A DNA stretch of 64,000 nt, from assembly GCF_000521865.1 (NCBI RefSeq), contig NZ_JAME01000005.1, positions 1 to 64,000 on the forward strand. Direction: 5' to 3'. The position numbers and the translations under genes are program-made. A model generated the notes under the pieces. That model saw only the letters and a list, made by a program, of their open reading frames with translations, was not told the origin of the DNA and did no database searches. Below are positions 9,972-18,177 of the stretch, one piece after another (position 1 is the first letter of the stretch; every line of letters starts with the position of its first letter). The DNA comes from Roseivivax isoporae LMG 25204 (GTDB lineage: Bacteria > Pseudomonadota > Alphaproteobacteria > Rhodobacterales > Rhodobacteraceae).

Positions 9972-10385
9972 ATGTCCGCGCGCCTCATCCTTTGGGCCTC
10001 GCACCCGGACGCAGCCTGGCTCGACCCGGCCGACACGCCGCTCGCGCTCGGCGCGCTCCTCGTGCTGATGGCGCGCGAGGAGCTCGCGGCGCTCCTGCCC
10101 GCCGCCGACCGCATCGACGAGGTCCTGGCCCGCCGCTACGACCTGACCAGGAGCGAGGCCGCGGAAATGCGGCGCGCCTGCGAGGACGTGGCGCGCCGCC
10201 TGCCCGACGGCCCCGCCTACATGCGGCTGGTGCAGGCCCATGTCTGCGCGGCGGAACGCGCGGCGCTCGCGCAATGCCTCTGGGCGCTCGCGGGCAGCAC
10301 CGCGGAGACGCGCAACGAGGCGGCGGCGGCCGCCCTGTCACGGGGGCTCGGCCTCGGCGACGAGACGCTGGCGCCGCTTAACTGA
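9972..10385 (+). CDS. TerB-like helical protein (degenerate)
   Basis: A 137-residue, almost entirely alpha-helical protein rich in Ala, Leu and Arg. Its helix pattern (LALGALLVLMAREELAAL, then RRYDLTRSEAAEMRRACEDV) parallels the protein encoded immediately downstream, which is a clearer TerB-like protein. It lacks the acidic VARSDGDYD-type metal motif that the downstream protein retains. Probably the product of a duplication. Function unknown; no tellurite-resistance genes are nearby. Confidence 0.6.
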   Translation: MSARLILWASHPDAAWLDPADTPLALGALLVLMAREELAALLPAADRIDEVLARRYDLTRSEAAEMRRACEDVARRLPDGPAYMRLVQAHVCAAERAALAQCLWALAGSTAETRNEAAAAALSRGLGLGDETLAPLN

Positions 10386-10440
10386 CGTTGCGCGCCTCCC
10401 GCGGATTGCTGCCGGCCGCTGCCGCCTTATATGTGCCGAC

Positions 10441-10887
10441 ATGTTCGCTGATTTCCTCTCCCGCCTCGTCGCGCCGAACCCGCGCCCGCTGCCCGATGCC
10501 GACGCGCGTCTCGCGCTGACCGCGCTCCTCGTGCGCGTGGCGCGCTCTGACGGCGACTACGATGCCGCCGAACGGGCCCGCATCGACCGCATCGCCGCCG
10601 CCCGCTACGGGCTCTCTCCCGAGGACGCCGAGACGCTCCGCGGCGACGCGGAGGCCCTCGAGGCCGAGGCGCCCGACACCGTGCGCTTCACCCGGGCGAT
10701 CAAGGACGCGGTGGACTACGAGCACCGCACCGCCGTGATCGAGGCGCTCTGGTCGGTGGTGCTGGCTGACGGCGTGCGCGATCCCGAGGAGGATTCCCTC
10801 CTCCGGCTGGTCTCGAGCCTCCTCGGCGTCAGCGACCGCGACAGCGCGCTGGCGCGTCAGCGGGTGCAGGCCGGACGGGACGCGTGA
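10441..10887 (+). CDS. TerB family protein
   Basis: This 148-residue protein shows the TerB helical-bundle pattern: LTALLVRVARSDGDYDAAERARID at residues 21-44 and a second, symmetric EALWSVVLADGVRDPEEDSLLRLV around 101-124. The paired acidic motifs (SDGDYD and ADGVRDPEED) resemble the metal-binding sites of TerB and the DjlA N-terminus. The ATG at 10441 is chosen over an earlier in-frame ATG that lies inside the upstream gene. It follows the degenerate TerB-like gene by 55 bp. Confidence 0.82.
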   Translation: MFADFLSRLVAPNPRPLPDADARLALTALLVRVARSDGDYDAAERARIDRIAAARYGLSPEDAETLRGDAEALEAEAPDTVRFTRAIKDAVDYEHRTAVIEALWSVVLADGVRDPEEDSLLRLVSSLLGVSDRDSALARQRVQAGRDA

Positions 10888-11034
10888 CGCCACGGAACGG
10901 CGCCGAATCGGGCTGAAATGCCTCCGGAGCGGCGGATCCGCGCCCGGATCCCCCGCTTTGCACGTTGCATTGCCCGGAACATTCCCTCCATTCTCTGTCG
11001 CAGCCGACCGCGCCCCTAGCCAGACAGAGAACTC

Positions 11035-11808
11035 GTGACCGCCAGCCCGCCCGTCATCGCGATCCGTGATCTTCACAAGCGCTACGGCGCTCTCGAGGTT
11101 CTCAAGGGCGTCGACATCACCGCCTCCCGCGGCGATGTCGTGTCGCTGATCGGGTCGTCGGGCTCGGGAAAGTCGACGCTGCTGCGCTGCGCGAACCTGC
11201 TCGAGGACAGCCAGCAGGGCGAGATCGTCTTCAAGGGCGAACCCGTCACCTGGCGCGGCTTCGACGGGGCGCGCCGACCGGCGGACCAGAAGCAGGTGAT
11301 CCGCATCCGAACCCGGCTCGCGATGGTGTTCCAGCAGTTCAACCTCTGGTCCCACCTCACCATCCTGCAGAACGTGATGGAGGCGCCGGTCACCGTGATG
11401 GGCCGGCCCCGCGACGAGGTCGAGGAAAAGGCGCGCGAATATCTCGACAAGGTCGGCATCGGCGCGAAGTGCGACGCCTACCCTGCTCAGCTCTCGGGCG
11501 GACAGCAGCAGCGTGCGGCGATCGCGCGGGCACTCTGCATGGAACCCGAGGCGATCCTCTTCGACGAGCCGACCTCGGCGCTCGACCCCGAGCTCGAACA
11601 GGAGGTCGTGCGCGTGATCAAGGCGCTGGCCGAGGAGGGCCGGACCATGATCCTCGTCACCCACGACATGAAGATGGCGCGCGACGTGTCCGATCACGTC
11701 GTGTTCCTGCACCAGGGCCTGATCGAGGAAGAAGGCCCGCCCGAGACGCTGTTCGGCGCGCCGCGCTCCGAACGGCTGCGCGGTTTCCTCTCCTCGACGC
11801 AGGGCTGA
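11035..11808 (+). CDS. Polar amino-acid ABC transporter, ATP-binding protein (HisP type)
   Basis: A 257-residue ABC ATPase with Walker A GSSGSGKST near residue 38, an AMVFQQFNLWSH Q-loop, the LSGGQQQR signature, Walker B AILFDEPTSALD and the switch His in LVTHDM. The sequence FNLWSH and the length are typical of the HisP/OccP/ArtP class that energises uptake of histidine, arginine, ornithine, opines and similar compounds. Translation begins at GTG 11035. It is the first gene of a four-gene transporter set followed by polyamine/gamma-glutamyl enzymes. Confidence 0.93.
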   Translation: MTASPPVIAIRDLHKRYGALEVLKGVDITASRGDVVSLIGSSGSGKSTLLRCANLLEDSQQGEIVFKGEPVTWRGFDGARRPADQKQVIRIRTRLAMVFQQFNLWSHLTILQNVMEAPVTVMGRPRDEVEEKAREYLDKVGIGAKCDAYPAQLSGGQQQRAAIARALCMEPEAILFDEPTSALDPELEQEVVRVIKALAEEGRTMILVTHDMKMARDVSDHVVFLHQGLIEEEGPPETLFGAPRSERLRGFLSSTQG

Positions 11809-11871
11809 AAGGGCGGCCCGCCCGCATCACCGACCCGAACCCGAAAAAGAAAGAAAGACAGGGAGTCCACC

Positions 11872-12597
11872 ATGAAGAAACTCGCATTCGTGACCGCCGC
11901 CGTCGCGCTGACCGCCGGCACCGCCTTCGCCCAGGACGTGATCCGCATGGGCACCGAGGGCGCCTACCCCCCGTACAACTTCATCAACGACTCGGGCGCG
12001 GTCGACGGCTTCGAGATCGAGCTCGGCAACGAGCTCTGCGCGCGCGCGGAACTGACCTGCGAGTGGGTGACGAACGAGTGGGATTCGATCATCCCGAACC
12101 TCGTCTCGGGCAACTACGACACGATCATGGCCGGCATGTCGATCACCGACGAGCGCGAGGAGGTCATCGACTTCACGCAGAACTACTACCCGCCGACGGA
12201 AAGCGCCTATGTCTCGACCATGGCCGACGCGGACGTCACCGCCGGCGTCGTCTCGGCGCAGGCGGCGACCATCCAGGCCGCGCACGTGGCCGAGAGCGGC
12301 GCGGCGCTGATCGAGTTCGCCACCCCGGAGGAGACCATCGCGGCGGTGCGCAACGGCGAGGCCGACGCGGTCTTCGCGGACTACGACTACCTCAAGCCCA
12401 TCGTCGACGCCTCTGGCGGCGAGCTGACCTTCGTCGGCGACCGCGTGCCGCTGGGCGGCGGCGTGGGCATGGGCCTGCGCGAGAGCGATGCCGAGCTCAA
12501 GGCGACCTTCGACGCGGCCATCGGGTCGATGAAGGAGGACGGCACGCTGAACGAGCTGCTCGTCAAGTGGTTCGGCGACGAGGTCGGCACTTACTGA
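11872..12597 (+). CDS. Polar amino-acid ABC transporter, periplasmic binding protein
   Basis: A 241-residue secreted binding protein. The signal peptide (MKKLAFVTAAVALTAGTAFA) is cut before Q21. The mature part begins IRMGTEGAYPPYNF and has the conserved GFEIELGNELC and IIPNLVSGNYDTIMAGMSITDER motifs of the lysine/arginine/ornithine-binding family (SBP_bac_3). The acidic mature protein fits a basic ligand, though the actual substrate cannot be read from sequence. A ribosome site GGGAG precedes the ATG. A GC-rich hairpin directly downstream probably protects this abundant part of the mRNA. Confidence 0.92.
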   Translation: MKKLAFVTAAVALTAGTAFAQDVIRMGTEGAYPPYNFINDSGAVDGFEIELGNELCARAELTCEWVTNEWDSIIPNLVSGNYDTIMAGMSITDEREEVIDFTQNYYPPTESAYVSTMADADVTAGVVSAQAATIQAAHVAESGAALIEFATPEETIAAVRNGEADAVFADYDYLKPIVDASGGELTFVGDRVPLGGGVGMGLRESDAELKATFDAAIGSMKEDGTLNELLVKWFGDEVGTY

Positions 12598-12604
12598 TCG
12601 CACC

Positions 12605-12624
12605 GGGCGGGGTTCGCCCCGCCC
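12605..12624 (+). promoter_or_regulatory. Intercistronic GC hairpin after the binding-protein gene
   Basis: GGGCGGGG and CCCCGCCC form a perfect 8-bp stem around a TTCG tetraloop, eight bases after the stop codon and 25 bp before the permease gene. It lacks a T-run. Its position matches hairpins that stabilise the upstream binding-protein mRNA and lower permease expression. Confidence 0.6.
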
Positions 12625-12649
12625 CCCTGCCTGCCCGCGCGGTATTCCC

Positions 12650-13534
12650 ATGTTCGCCTTCTGCACCGACCCCGAGACGCTGAACCGCGCCGCGTGGATG
12701 GCGTGCTACCTGACCACGGGCAAGCACGTGGCGTTCTACGGCGCCTTCGGCACCGTCCTGCTGCTGCTCGCCGTCACCGCGCCCACGGCACTCGCATTCG
12801 GGTTCCTCGGCGCGGTCGCTGCGCGCTCGCGCCTCTGGCTCGTCAGCGGCATCGGGCGCGTCTACATCGCGCTCGTCCGGGGCGTGCCCGACATCGCGTT
12901 CTTCCTCTTCTTCGTGATCGCGCTCGACCAGGCGTTCGAATGGCTCCGCCACCAGGTGAAGTGCCCCGACTGGGACCAGCCGATCCGGCAGGGCTCGGAT
13001 TTCGTGGTCTGCGCCGCGGCCAAGCTGCCGCTCTCGACCGCGCCGCAATGGATGCACGAGGTCTACGGCTTCTTGCTCGCCGTCGTGACCTTCGCCATCG
13101 TCTTCGGCGCCTTCGCCGCGAACGTGCTCTTCGGCGCCATGCGCGCGGTGCCGCGGGCCCAGATCGAGACCGCCGAGGCCTACGGCATGACGGCGCGGCA
13201 GACCTTCTGGCGCATTCTCGTGCCGCAGATGTGGGTCTACGCGCTGCCCGGGCTCTCGAACCTCTGGATGGTGCTGATCAAGGCGACGCCGCTCCTGTTC
13301 CTGCTCGGCGTCGAGGACATCGTCTACTGGGCGCGCGACCTCGGCGGCACCAAGACGCCGCAATTCACCGCCTACCCGCACGGCGACTGGCGCATGTGGT
13401 ACTTCCTCGCGCTCCTCGTCTTCTACCTCGGCTTCACGCGCGTCTCCGAGATCGTGCTGTCGCGGCTCATGGTCCGGCTGACGCACGGCCAGGCCACGCT
13501 CGCGGGCGAGGCACAGCGAAAGGCCGCCGCATGA
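12650..13534 (+). CDS. Polar amino-acid ABC transporter permease (HisQ type)
   Basis: A 294-residue inner-membrane permease. The DUF/HEAT-like EAA loop is visible as PRAQIETAEAYGMTARQTFWRIL around residues 170-192, the site that contacts the ATPase. It has about six hydrophobic segments, and an internal stretch with two cysteines (residues 104 and 122) lies between the second and third. Length is greater than the roughly 230 residues of HisQ, mainly because of that insertion and a C-terminal extension. The ATG at 12650 has no good ribosome site. Confidence 0.88.
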   Translation: MFAFCTDPETLNRAAWMACYLTTGKHVAFYGAFGTVLLLLAVTAPTALAFGFLGAVAARSRLWLVSGIGRVYIALVRGVPDIAFFLFFVIALDQAFEWLRHQVKCPDWDQPIRQGSDFVVCAAAKLPLSTAPQWMHEVYGFLLAVVTFAIVFGAFAANVLFGAMRAVPRAQIETAEAYGMTARQTFWRILVPQMWVYALPGLSNLWMVLIKATPLLFLLGVEDIVYWARDLGGTKTPQFTAYPHGDWRMWYFLALLVFYLGFTRVSEIVLSRLMVRLTHGQATLAGEAQRKAAA

Positions 13535-13570
13535 CCCATGCCCGAACGCCCGGCCCCGCGCCCCGCCCCC

Positions 13571-13600
13571 CCGCTTCTTCTTGGCACAAATATCCACGGC
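13571..13600 (-). repeat. Copy 1 of a recurring intergenic element (CCAAGAAGAAG type)
   Basis: On the minus strand this reads GGATATTTGTGCCAAGAAGAAG followed by a G-run, matching the copies at 15941-15972 and 18141-18172 in the opposite orientation. It sits between the two permease genes. Unlike the other copies it has no clear adjacent hairpin. Confidence 0.65.
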
Positions 13601-13631
13601 CCGACCGCGCCGCAGGAAAGGACGCCCGGGC

Positions 13632-14438
13632 ATGAGCTGCTGGGAGACCATCGCGGACTACGCCTTCCGCAGCCTCGGCTTCGGCGAACGCCTGCTGCCG
13701 CGGACGGACTTCACCGTCTGCCAGCAGTTCACGCTGATCGGCTCGGGGATGCTCTGGAACATCTATTTCGGGGCGGTAGCGCTCGTCAGCGGCTTCGTCC
13801 TCGCCACAGCGGTTGCGCTCGGCAAGGCGTCGGCGCATCCGCTTTTGCGCAAGCCCTCGGAATGGTTCATCTTCGTCTTCCGCGGCTCGCCGCTCTTCAT
13901 CCAGTTCTTCTTCGCCTACTTCGCGTTCCTGTCGCTCAAGTCGGCCTACCCGTTCTTCGACCCGTTCACCTCGGCCTGGCTCGGCGCGCTGATCGTGCTG
14001 TTCCTGAACACCGCCGCCTATTCGGGCGAGATCTTCTACGGCGCGCTCCTGTCGGTGCCGAAGGGCGATCTCGAGGCGGCCGATGCCTACGGCTTCTCGG
14101 GCTGGAGGAAGTTCCGGCGCATCACCTGGCCCACCATGCTGCGCCTCGCCTGGCCCGCCTACACCAACGAGGCGATCTTCCTCTTCCATGCCACGGCGCT
14201 CGTCTTCTTCTCGGGCTTCCCGGCGCGGCAGCAGCAGGGCGACGCGCTCTATTACGCGAACTACTTCGCCGACAAGACCTTCAACCCGTTCGTGCCCTAC
14301 CCGATCCTCGCCTTCTACTTCATCCTGCTGACGCTCGCGATCATCGGCCTCTTCGGACTGGTCAACCGGCGCCTGAACCGGCACCTGCCGCAGGGCACGC
14401 GCCCGCGGATGCGCCTGCGCCCGCAGATCGTGCGCTGA
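13632..14438 (+). CDS. Polar amino-acid ABC transporter permease (HisM type)
   Basis: A 268-residue permease paired with the gene upstream. The EAA loop is VPKGDLEAADAYGFSGWRKFRRI around residues 146-168. It has five to six membrane segments and a basic C-terminus (RPRMRLRPQIVR). The FRGSPLFIQFFFAYF segment is the conserved region of the HisM/ArtM family. The ATG at 13632 is supported by AGGAAAGGA. With the other three genes it completes a canonical type-I uptake system. Confidence 0.9.
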   Translation: MSCWETIADYAFRSLGFGERLLPRTDFTVCQQFTLIGSGMLWNIYFGAVALVSGFVLATAVALGKASAHPLLRKPSEWFIFVFRGSPLFIQFFFAYFAFLSLKSAYPFFDPFTSAWLGALIVLFLNTAAYSGEIFYGALLSVPKGDLEAADAYGFSGWRKFRRITWPTMLRLAWPAYTNEAIFLFHATALVFFSGFPARQQQGDALYYANYFADKTFNPFVPYPILAFYFILLTLAIIGLFGLVNRRLNRHLPQGTRPRMRLRPQIVR

Positions 14439-14489
14439 GCCCCGGCGGCACCTGCCCCCCTTGCCAGACGCGTCGCGGCCCGTTATCCG

Positions 14490-14505
14490 TAATTTGATCA
14501 AATTA
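14490..14505. promoter_or_regulatory. 16-bp perfect palindrome, candidate operator
   Basis: TAATTTGATCAAATTA is a perfect palindrome in otherwise GC-rich DNA, 28 bp before the first glutamine-synthetase-like gene. Such AT-rich dyads are typical of GntR-type or similar operators. The regulator is not in the window as far as I can see. Confidence 0.55.
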
Positions 14506-14533
14506 ACCTGACCTTTGCCCCTCCGGTGTTTCG

Positions 14534-15886
14534 ATGTTCGTTTCCGCCCCGATGAAGAATTTCCTGCGCAAGAACCCGCAGGTACGCACGATCCGCGTCG
14601 CGGCCGCGGATCTCAACGCCCAGCCGCGCGGCAAGCGGGTGCCCTCGCGCTTCGCGGAGAAGGTGCTCGAGGACGGCACGCGCTTTCCGCTCTCGGTGCT
14701 GAACCTCGACATCTGGGGCGAGGACATCGACGACAGCCCGCTCGTGTTCGAGAGCGGCGACCGCGACGGCATCCTCTGGCCGACCGAACGCGGCTTCCTG
14801 CCCATGCCGTGGCTCGAGGCGCCGACCGCGCTTCTGCCGATCTGGATGTTCCGCGACGACGGCCGCCCGTTCGACGGCGACCCGCGCCACGCGCTGCGCC
14901 GCGTGATCGACCGCTACAAGGCGCAGGGGCTCACTCCGGTCGTGGCCGTGGAGCTCGAATTCTTCCTGATCGACGATTCGGGACGCAACCTCGAGGTCCC
15001 GGTCAGCCCGCGCTCGGGCAAGCGCCGCAAGGCGGCAGAGACCATGTCGATCCGCGCGCTCGACCAGTTCGACCTCTTCTTCACCGACCTCTACGACGCG
15101 TGCGAGGCGATGGACATTCCCGCCGACACCGCGATCTCGGAGGCGGGGCTCGGCCAGTTCGAGATCAACCTGATGCATGGCGACGACGCGCTGCGCGCGG
15201 CGGACGACGCGTGGCTCTTCAAGATGCTGGTGAAGGGCCTCGCCCGGCGCCACGGCTTCGCCGCCTCCTTCATGGCGAAGCCCTACGAGGATTATCCCGG
15301 GTCCGGCCTGCACACGCATTTCTCGGTGCTCGACGCGCAGGGGCGCAACATCTTCGACGACGGCGGCCCGAAGGGCACCGACACGCTGCGCCACGCGGTG
15401 CAGGGATGCCTGTCGGCGATGCACGATTCGACGCTGATCTTCGCCCCGCACCTCAACAGCTACGACCGGCTGGTGCCGGAATCCCACGCGCCCACGGGCA
15501 TCTCCTGGGCCTACGAGAACCGCACCTCGGCCATCCGCATCCCCTCGGGCAATCCCAAGGCGCGGCGGATCGAGCACCGGGTCGCGGGCGGCGACGTGAA
15601 CCCCTACCTGCTGCTGACGGCGATCCTCGGGGCGGCGCTGAACGGGATCGAGGATCGCGAGGAGCCCCCCGAGCCCATCACCGGCAACGCCTATGCCCAG
15701 GGCCTGAGACACATCCCGGGCGACTGGTCCTCGGCCATCGACGCCTTCGAGAAGAGCACGGTCGTGCCGCGGATCTTCTCCGAGGAGCTGATCCGGAACC
15801 TGCTCCTGACGAAGCGGCAGGAGGTGCACTACATGAACGAGCTCTCGCCGGCGGAACAGGTGACGATCTACCTCGACACGGTCTGA
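14534..15886 (+). CDS. Glutamine-synthetase family ligase (gamma-glutamyl-amine synthetase-like)
   Basis: A 450-residue protein of the glutamine-synthetase fold. The catalytic domain shows ALELEF-like VAVELEFFLID near residue 137, GQFEINL near 207, a GSGLHTHFSVLD metal/ATP segment near 256, and the ENRTSAIRIPSG arginine motif near 330. Absence of an adenylylation context and its position next to an amidotransferase and an amine oxidase suggest a PuuA-like role, attaching glutamate to an amine such as putrescine. The substrate is inferred. ATG 14534 is used; ATG 14552 is an alternative. Confidence 0.85.
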   Translation: MFVSAPMKNFLRKNPQVRTIRVAAADLNAQPRGKRVPSRFAEKVLEDGTRFPLSVLNLDIWGEDIDDSPLVFESGDRDGILWPTERGFLPMPWLEAPTALLPIWMFRDDGRPFDGDPRHALRRVIDRYKAQGLTPVVAVELEFFLIDDSGRNLEVPVSPRSGKRRKAAETMSIRALDQFDLFFTDLYDACEAMDIPADTAISEAGLGQFEINLMHGDDALRAADDAWLFKMLVKGLARRHGFAASFMAKPYEDYPGSGLHTHFSVLDAQGRNIFDDGGPKGTDTLRHAVQGCLSAMHDSTLIFAPHLNSYDRLVPESHAPTGISWAYENRTSAIRIPSGNPKARRIEHRVAGGDVNPYLLLTAILGAALNGIEDREEPPEPITGNAYAQGLRHIPGDWSSAIDAFEKSTVVPRIFSEELIRNLLLTKRQEVHYMNELSPAEQVTIYLDTV

Positions 15887-15916
15887 GCCGCCTGCGCCCG
15901 GACCCGCCCCGGGGAC

Positions 15917-15972
15917 GTGAGGGGCCAGCCCCTCACACTCCCCGGGATATTTCCGCCAAGAAGAAGATGGGG
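15917..15972 (+). repeat. Copy 2 of the recurring intergenic element, with hairpin
   Basis: A hairpin (GTGAGGGG / CCCCTCAC, 15917-15936) is followed by CCCGGGATATTTCCGCCAAGAAGAAG and a G-run (15941-15972). It lies in the gap after the first ligase gene. The hairpin could end transcription. The conserved half matches copies at 13571-13600 and 18141-18172. Confidence 0.75.
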
Positions 15973-16052
15973 CGGTAGGCCCGGGGCGCGGCCGGAGCCT
16001 TGCCCCGACGCGGTCCCTTCCCTACCGTCCGCGCAATCCACATCGGTGACCC

Positions 16053-16736
16053 ATGAAAATCGGCATCCTGCAGACCGGCCTCCTGCCCGACACCCTGATC
16101 TCGGCACATGGCGACTATCCCGACCTCTACGCGCGGCTCCTCGACGGGCACGGCTTCGAGTTCGAGGCGTGGCGCGTGGTCGAGGGCGCCTTTCCGGACG
16201 GCCCCGAGGCGGCGGAGGGCTGGCTCATCACCGGCTCGCGCCACGGCGCCTACGAGGACCACCCCTGGATCCCGCCGCTCGAGGCGCTGATCCGCGACAT
16301 CGTCGCGGCGGAGCGTCCGCTGGTGGGCGTCTGCTTCGGCCACCAGATCATCGCCCAGGCGCTCGGCGGCCGGGTCGAGAAGTTCCCGGCCGGCTGGTCG
16401 GTCGGGCCGCAGGTCTACGACTTTCCCGAGGGTCCGCTTGCGGTGACGGCCTGGCACCAGGACCAGGTGACAGCCGCGCCCGAGGGGGCCGAGGTGGTGG
16501 CCTCGAGCGACTTCTGCGCCAACGCCGCGCTGCTCTATGCGGGCCGCGCCTATTCGGTGCAGCCGCATCCCGAGTTCACCGACGCCTTCACGCGCGACCT
16601 GATCGACAGCCGCGGCCGCGGCACGGTGCCCGACGCGCTGCTCGACGCGGCGCGCGCGCGGCTCGGCCAGTCCACGGGCGCGGCCGCCGTGGGCGACCAG
16701 CTTGCCCGTTTCCTCAAGACCCGGAGCCTCGCATGA
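16053..16736 (+). CDS. Class I glutamine amidotransferase-like protein
   Basis: The 227-residue protein has the class I amidotransferase triad: nucleophile in GVCFGHQ (Cys94) and HPE around residues 172-174. It stands alone with no synthetase domain. Similar proteins annotated as GMP-synthase-like amidotransferases often accompany amino-acid or polyamine catabolism; here it would be suited to hydrolyse a gamma-glutamyl amide, as PuuD does, but PuuD belongs to a different subgroup. Its stop overlaps the start of the next ligase gene, so the two are coupled. Confidence 0.82.
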   Translation: MKIGILQTGLLPDTLISAHGDYPDLYARLLDGHGFEFEAWRVVEGAFPDGPEAAEGWLITGSRHGAYEDHPWIPPLEALIRDIVAAERPLVGVCFGHQIIAQALGGRVEKFPAGWSVGPQVYDFPEGPLAVTAWHQDQVTAAPEGAEVVASSDFCANAALLYAGRAYSVQPHPEFTDAFTRDLIDSRGRGTVPDALLDAARARLGQSTGAAAVGDQLARFLKTRSLA

Positions 16737-18094
16737 GCGACTGGACCGAAGAGCTGCCCGATGCCGCCCGCGCCTATCTCGAGGGACGACGGCTCGACGA
16801 GGTGGAGTGCATCATCGCCGACCTGCCGGGCATCGCGCGCGGCAAGGCGGTGCCCGCGTCCAAGTTCGCGCGGCAGAAATATTTCCACCTGCCCGACTCG
16901 ATCTTCTACCAGACCATCACCGGCGACTGGGGCGAGGCCGCGGACGAGGCCGAGGGCTTCATCGAGCGCGACATGATCCTGCGGCCCGACATGGGCACCG
17001 CCACCGCGGCGCCCTGGACCGGCGACTGGACGCTGCAGGTGATCCACGACGCCTACGACCGCAAGGACCGCCCGATCGCCTGCGCGCCGCGCAACGTGCT
17101 GAAGCGGGTGGTCGAGCTCTACCACCGGCAGGGCTGGCAGCCGGTGGTGGCGCCAGAGATGGAATTCTACCTCGTCGCGCGCAACACCGATCCCGCCAAG
17201 GACATCGCGCCGATGATGGGGCGGACAGGCCGGCCGGCCGCCGCGCGTCAGGCCTATTCCATGACCGCCGTGGACGAGTTCGGGCCGGTGATCGACGACA
17301 TCTACGACTTCGCCGAGGCGCAGGGATTCGAGATCGACGGCATCACGCAGGAAGGCGGCGCGGGGCAGCTCGAGATCAACCTGCGCCACGGCGACCCCGT
17401 CAGGCTTGCCGACGAGGTGTTCTACTTCAAGCGGCTCATCCGCGAGGCGGCGCTCAGGCACGACTGCTTTGCCACCTTCATGGCGAAGCCCATCGCCGAC
17501 GAGCCGGGATCGGCCATGCACGTGCACCATTCGGTCAACGACATGGAGACCGGGCGGTCGATCTTCTCGGGGCCGCAGGGCGGCGAGACCGACGCCTTCT
17601 TCCACTTCATCGGCGGCCTGCAGACGCACCTGCCCTCGGCCATCGCGGTGCTCGCCCCCTACGTGAACTCCTACCGGCGCTACGTGCGCGACCACGCGGC
17701 GCCCATCAACCTCGAATGGGCACGCGACAACCGCACCACCGGCATCCGCATCCCGCTGTCCGGCCCCGAGAGCCGGCGGGTCGAGAACCGCCTGGCGGGC
17801 ATGGACTGCAATCCCTATCTCGGGATCGCGGCCTCGCTTGCCTGCGGCTATCTCGGCCTCATGGAGGAGCGCTGGCCGTCCAAGCAGTTCAAGGGCGATG
17901 CCTACGAGGGCGAGGGCGACATCCCCCGCGTCCAGGGCCAGGCGCTCGACCTCTTCGATGCGGCCAAGGCGCTGCACGGCGTGCTGGGCGAGGAGTTCGC
18001 GCGCGTCTATTCCATCGTGAAGCGCGCCGAATACGAGGAGTTCCTGCAGGTGATCAGCCCGTGGGAACGCGAGCACCTGCTGCTCAACGTCTGA
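16733..18094 (+). CDS. Second glutamine-synthetase family ligase (PuuA-like)
   Basis: A 453-residue paralogue of the ligase at 14534. It shows DLPGIARGKAVPASKF near residue 30 (conserved in gamma-glutamylputrescine synthetases), the catalytic APEMEFYLV near 140, GQLEINL near 211, AMHVHHSVND near 261 and the RDNRTTGIRIPLSGPESRRVENR arginine segment near 333. The IARGKA start and the neighbouring oxidase make this the stronger PuuA candidate of the two. It overlaps the amidotransferase gene by four bases. Confidence 0.87.
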   Translation: MSDWTEELPDAARAYLEGRRLDEVECIIADLPGIARGKAVPASKFARQKYFHLPDSIFYQTITGDWGEAADEAEGFIERDMILRPDMGTATAAPWTGDWTLQVIHDAYDRKDRPIACAPRNVLKRVVELYHRQGWQPVVAPEMEFYLVARNTDPAKDIAPMMGRTGRPAAARQAYSMTAVDEFGPVIDDIYDFAEAQGFEIDGITQEGGAGQLEINLRHGDPVRLADEVFYFKRLIREAALRHDCFATFMAKPIADEPGSAMHVHHSVNDMETGRSIFSGPQGGETDAFFHFIGGLQTHLPSAIAVLAPYVNSYRRYVRDHAAPINLEWARDNRTTGIRIPLSGPESRRVENRLAGMDCNPYLGIAASLACGYLGLMEERWPSKQFKGDAYEGEGDIPRVQGQALDLFDAAKALHGVLGEEFARVYSIVKRAEYEEFLQVISPWEREHLLLNV

Positions 18095-18107
18095 GCCGAA
18101 GGCCGCA

Positions 18108-18172
18108 CCGGGACAGGCGAAGGCTCTGCCCTCGCCTGTCCCGGGATAATTCCACCAAGAAGAAGCAGGGGG
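18108..18172 (+). repeat. Copy 3 of the recurring intergenic element, with long hairpin
   Basis: CCGGGACAGGCGA (18108-18120) and its exact complement TCGCCTGTCCCGG (18132-18144) form a 13-bp stem, then GGGATAATTCCACCAAGAAGAAG and a G-run follow (to 18172). The G-run also serves as the ribosome site of the next gene, whose GTG is at 18178. Confidence 0.78.
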
Positions 18173-18177
18173 CGCAA

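Noticed and set aside
14490-14505. TAATTTGATCAAATTA as an FNR/FnrL site
   Set aside because: FNR sites need TTGAT-N4-ATCAA; here the halves overlap with no spacer.
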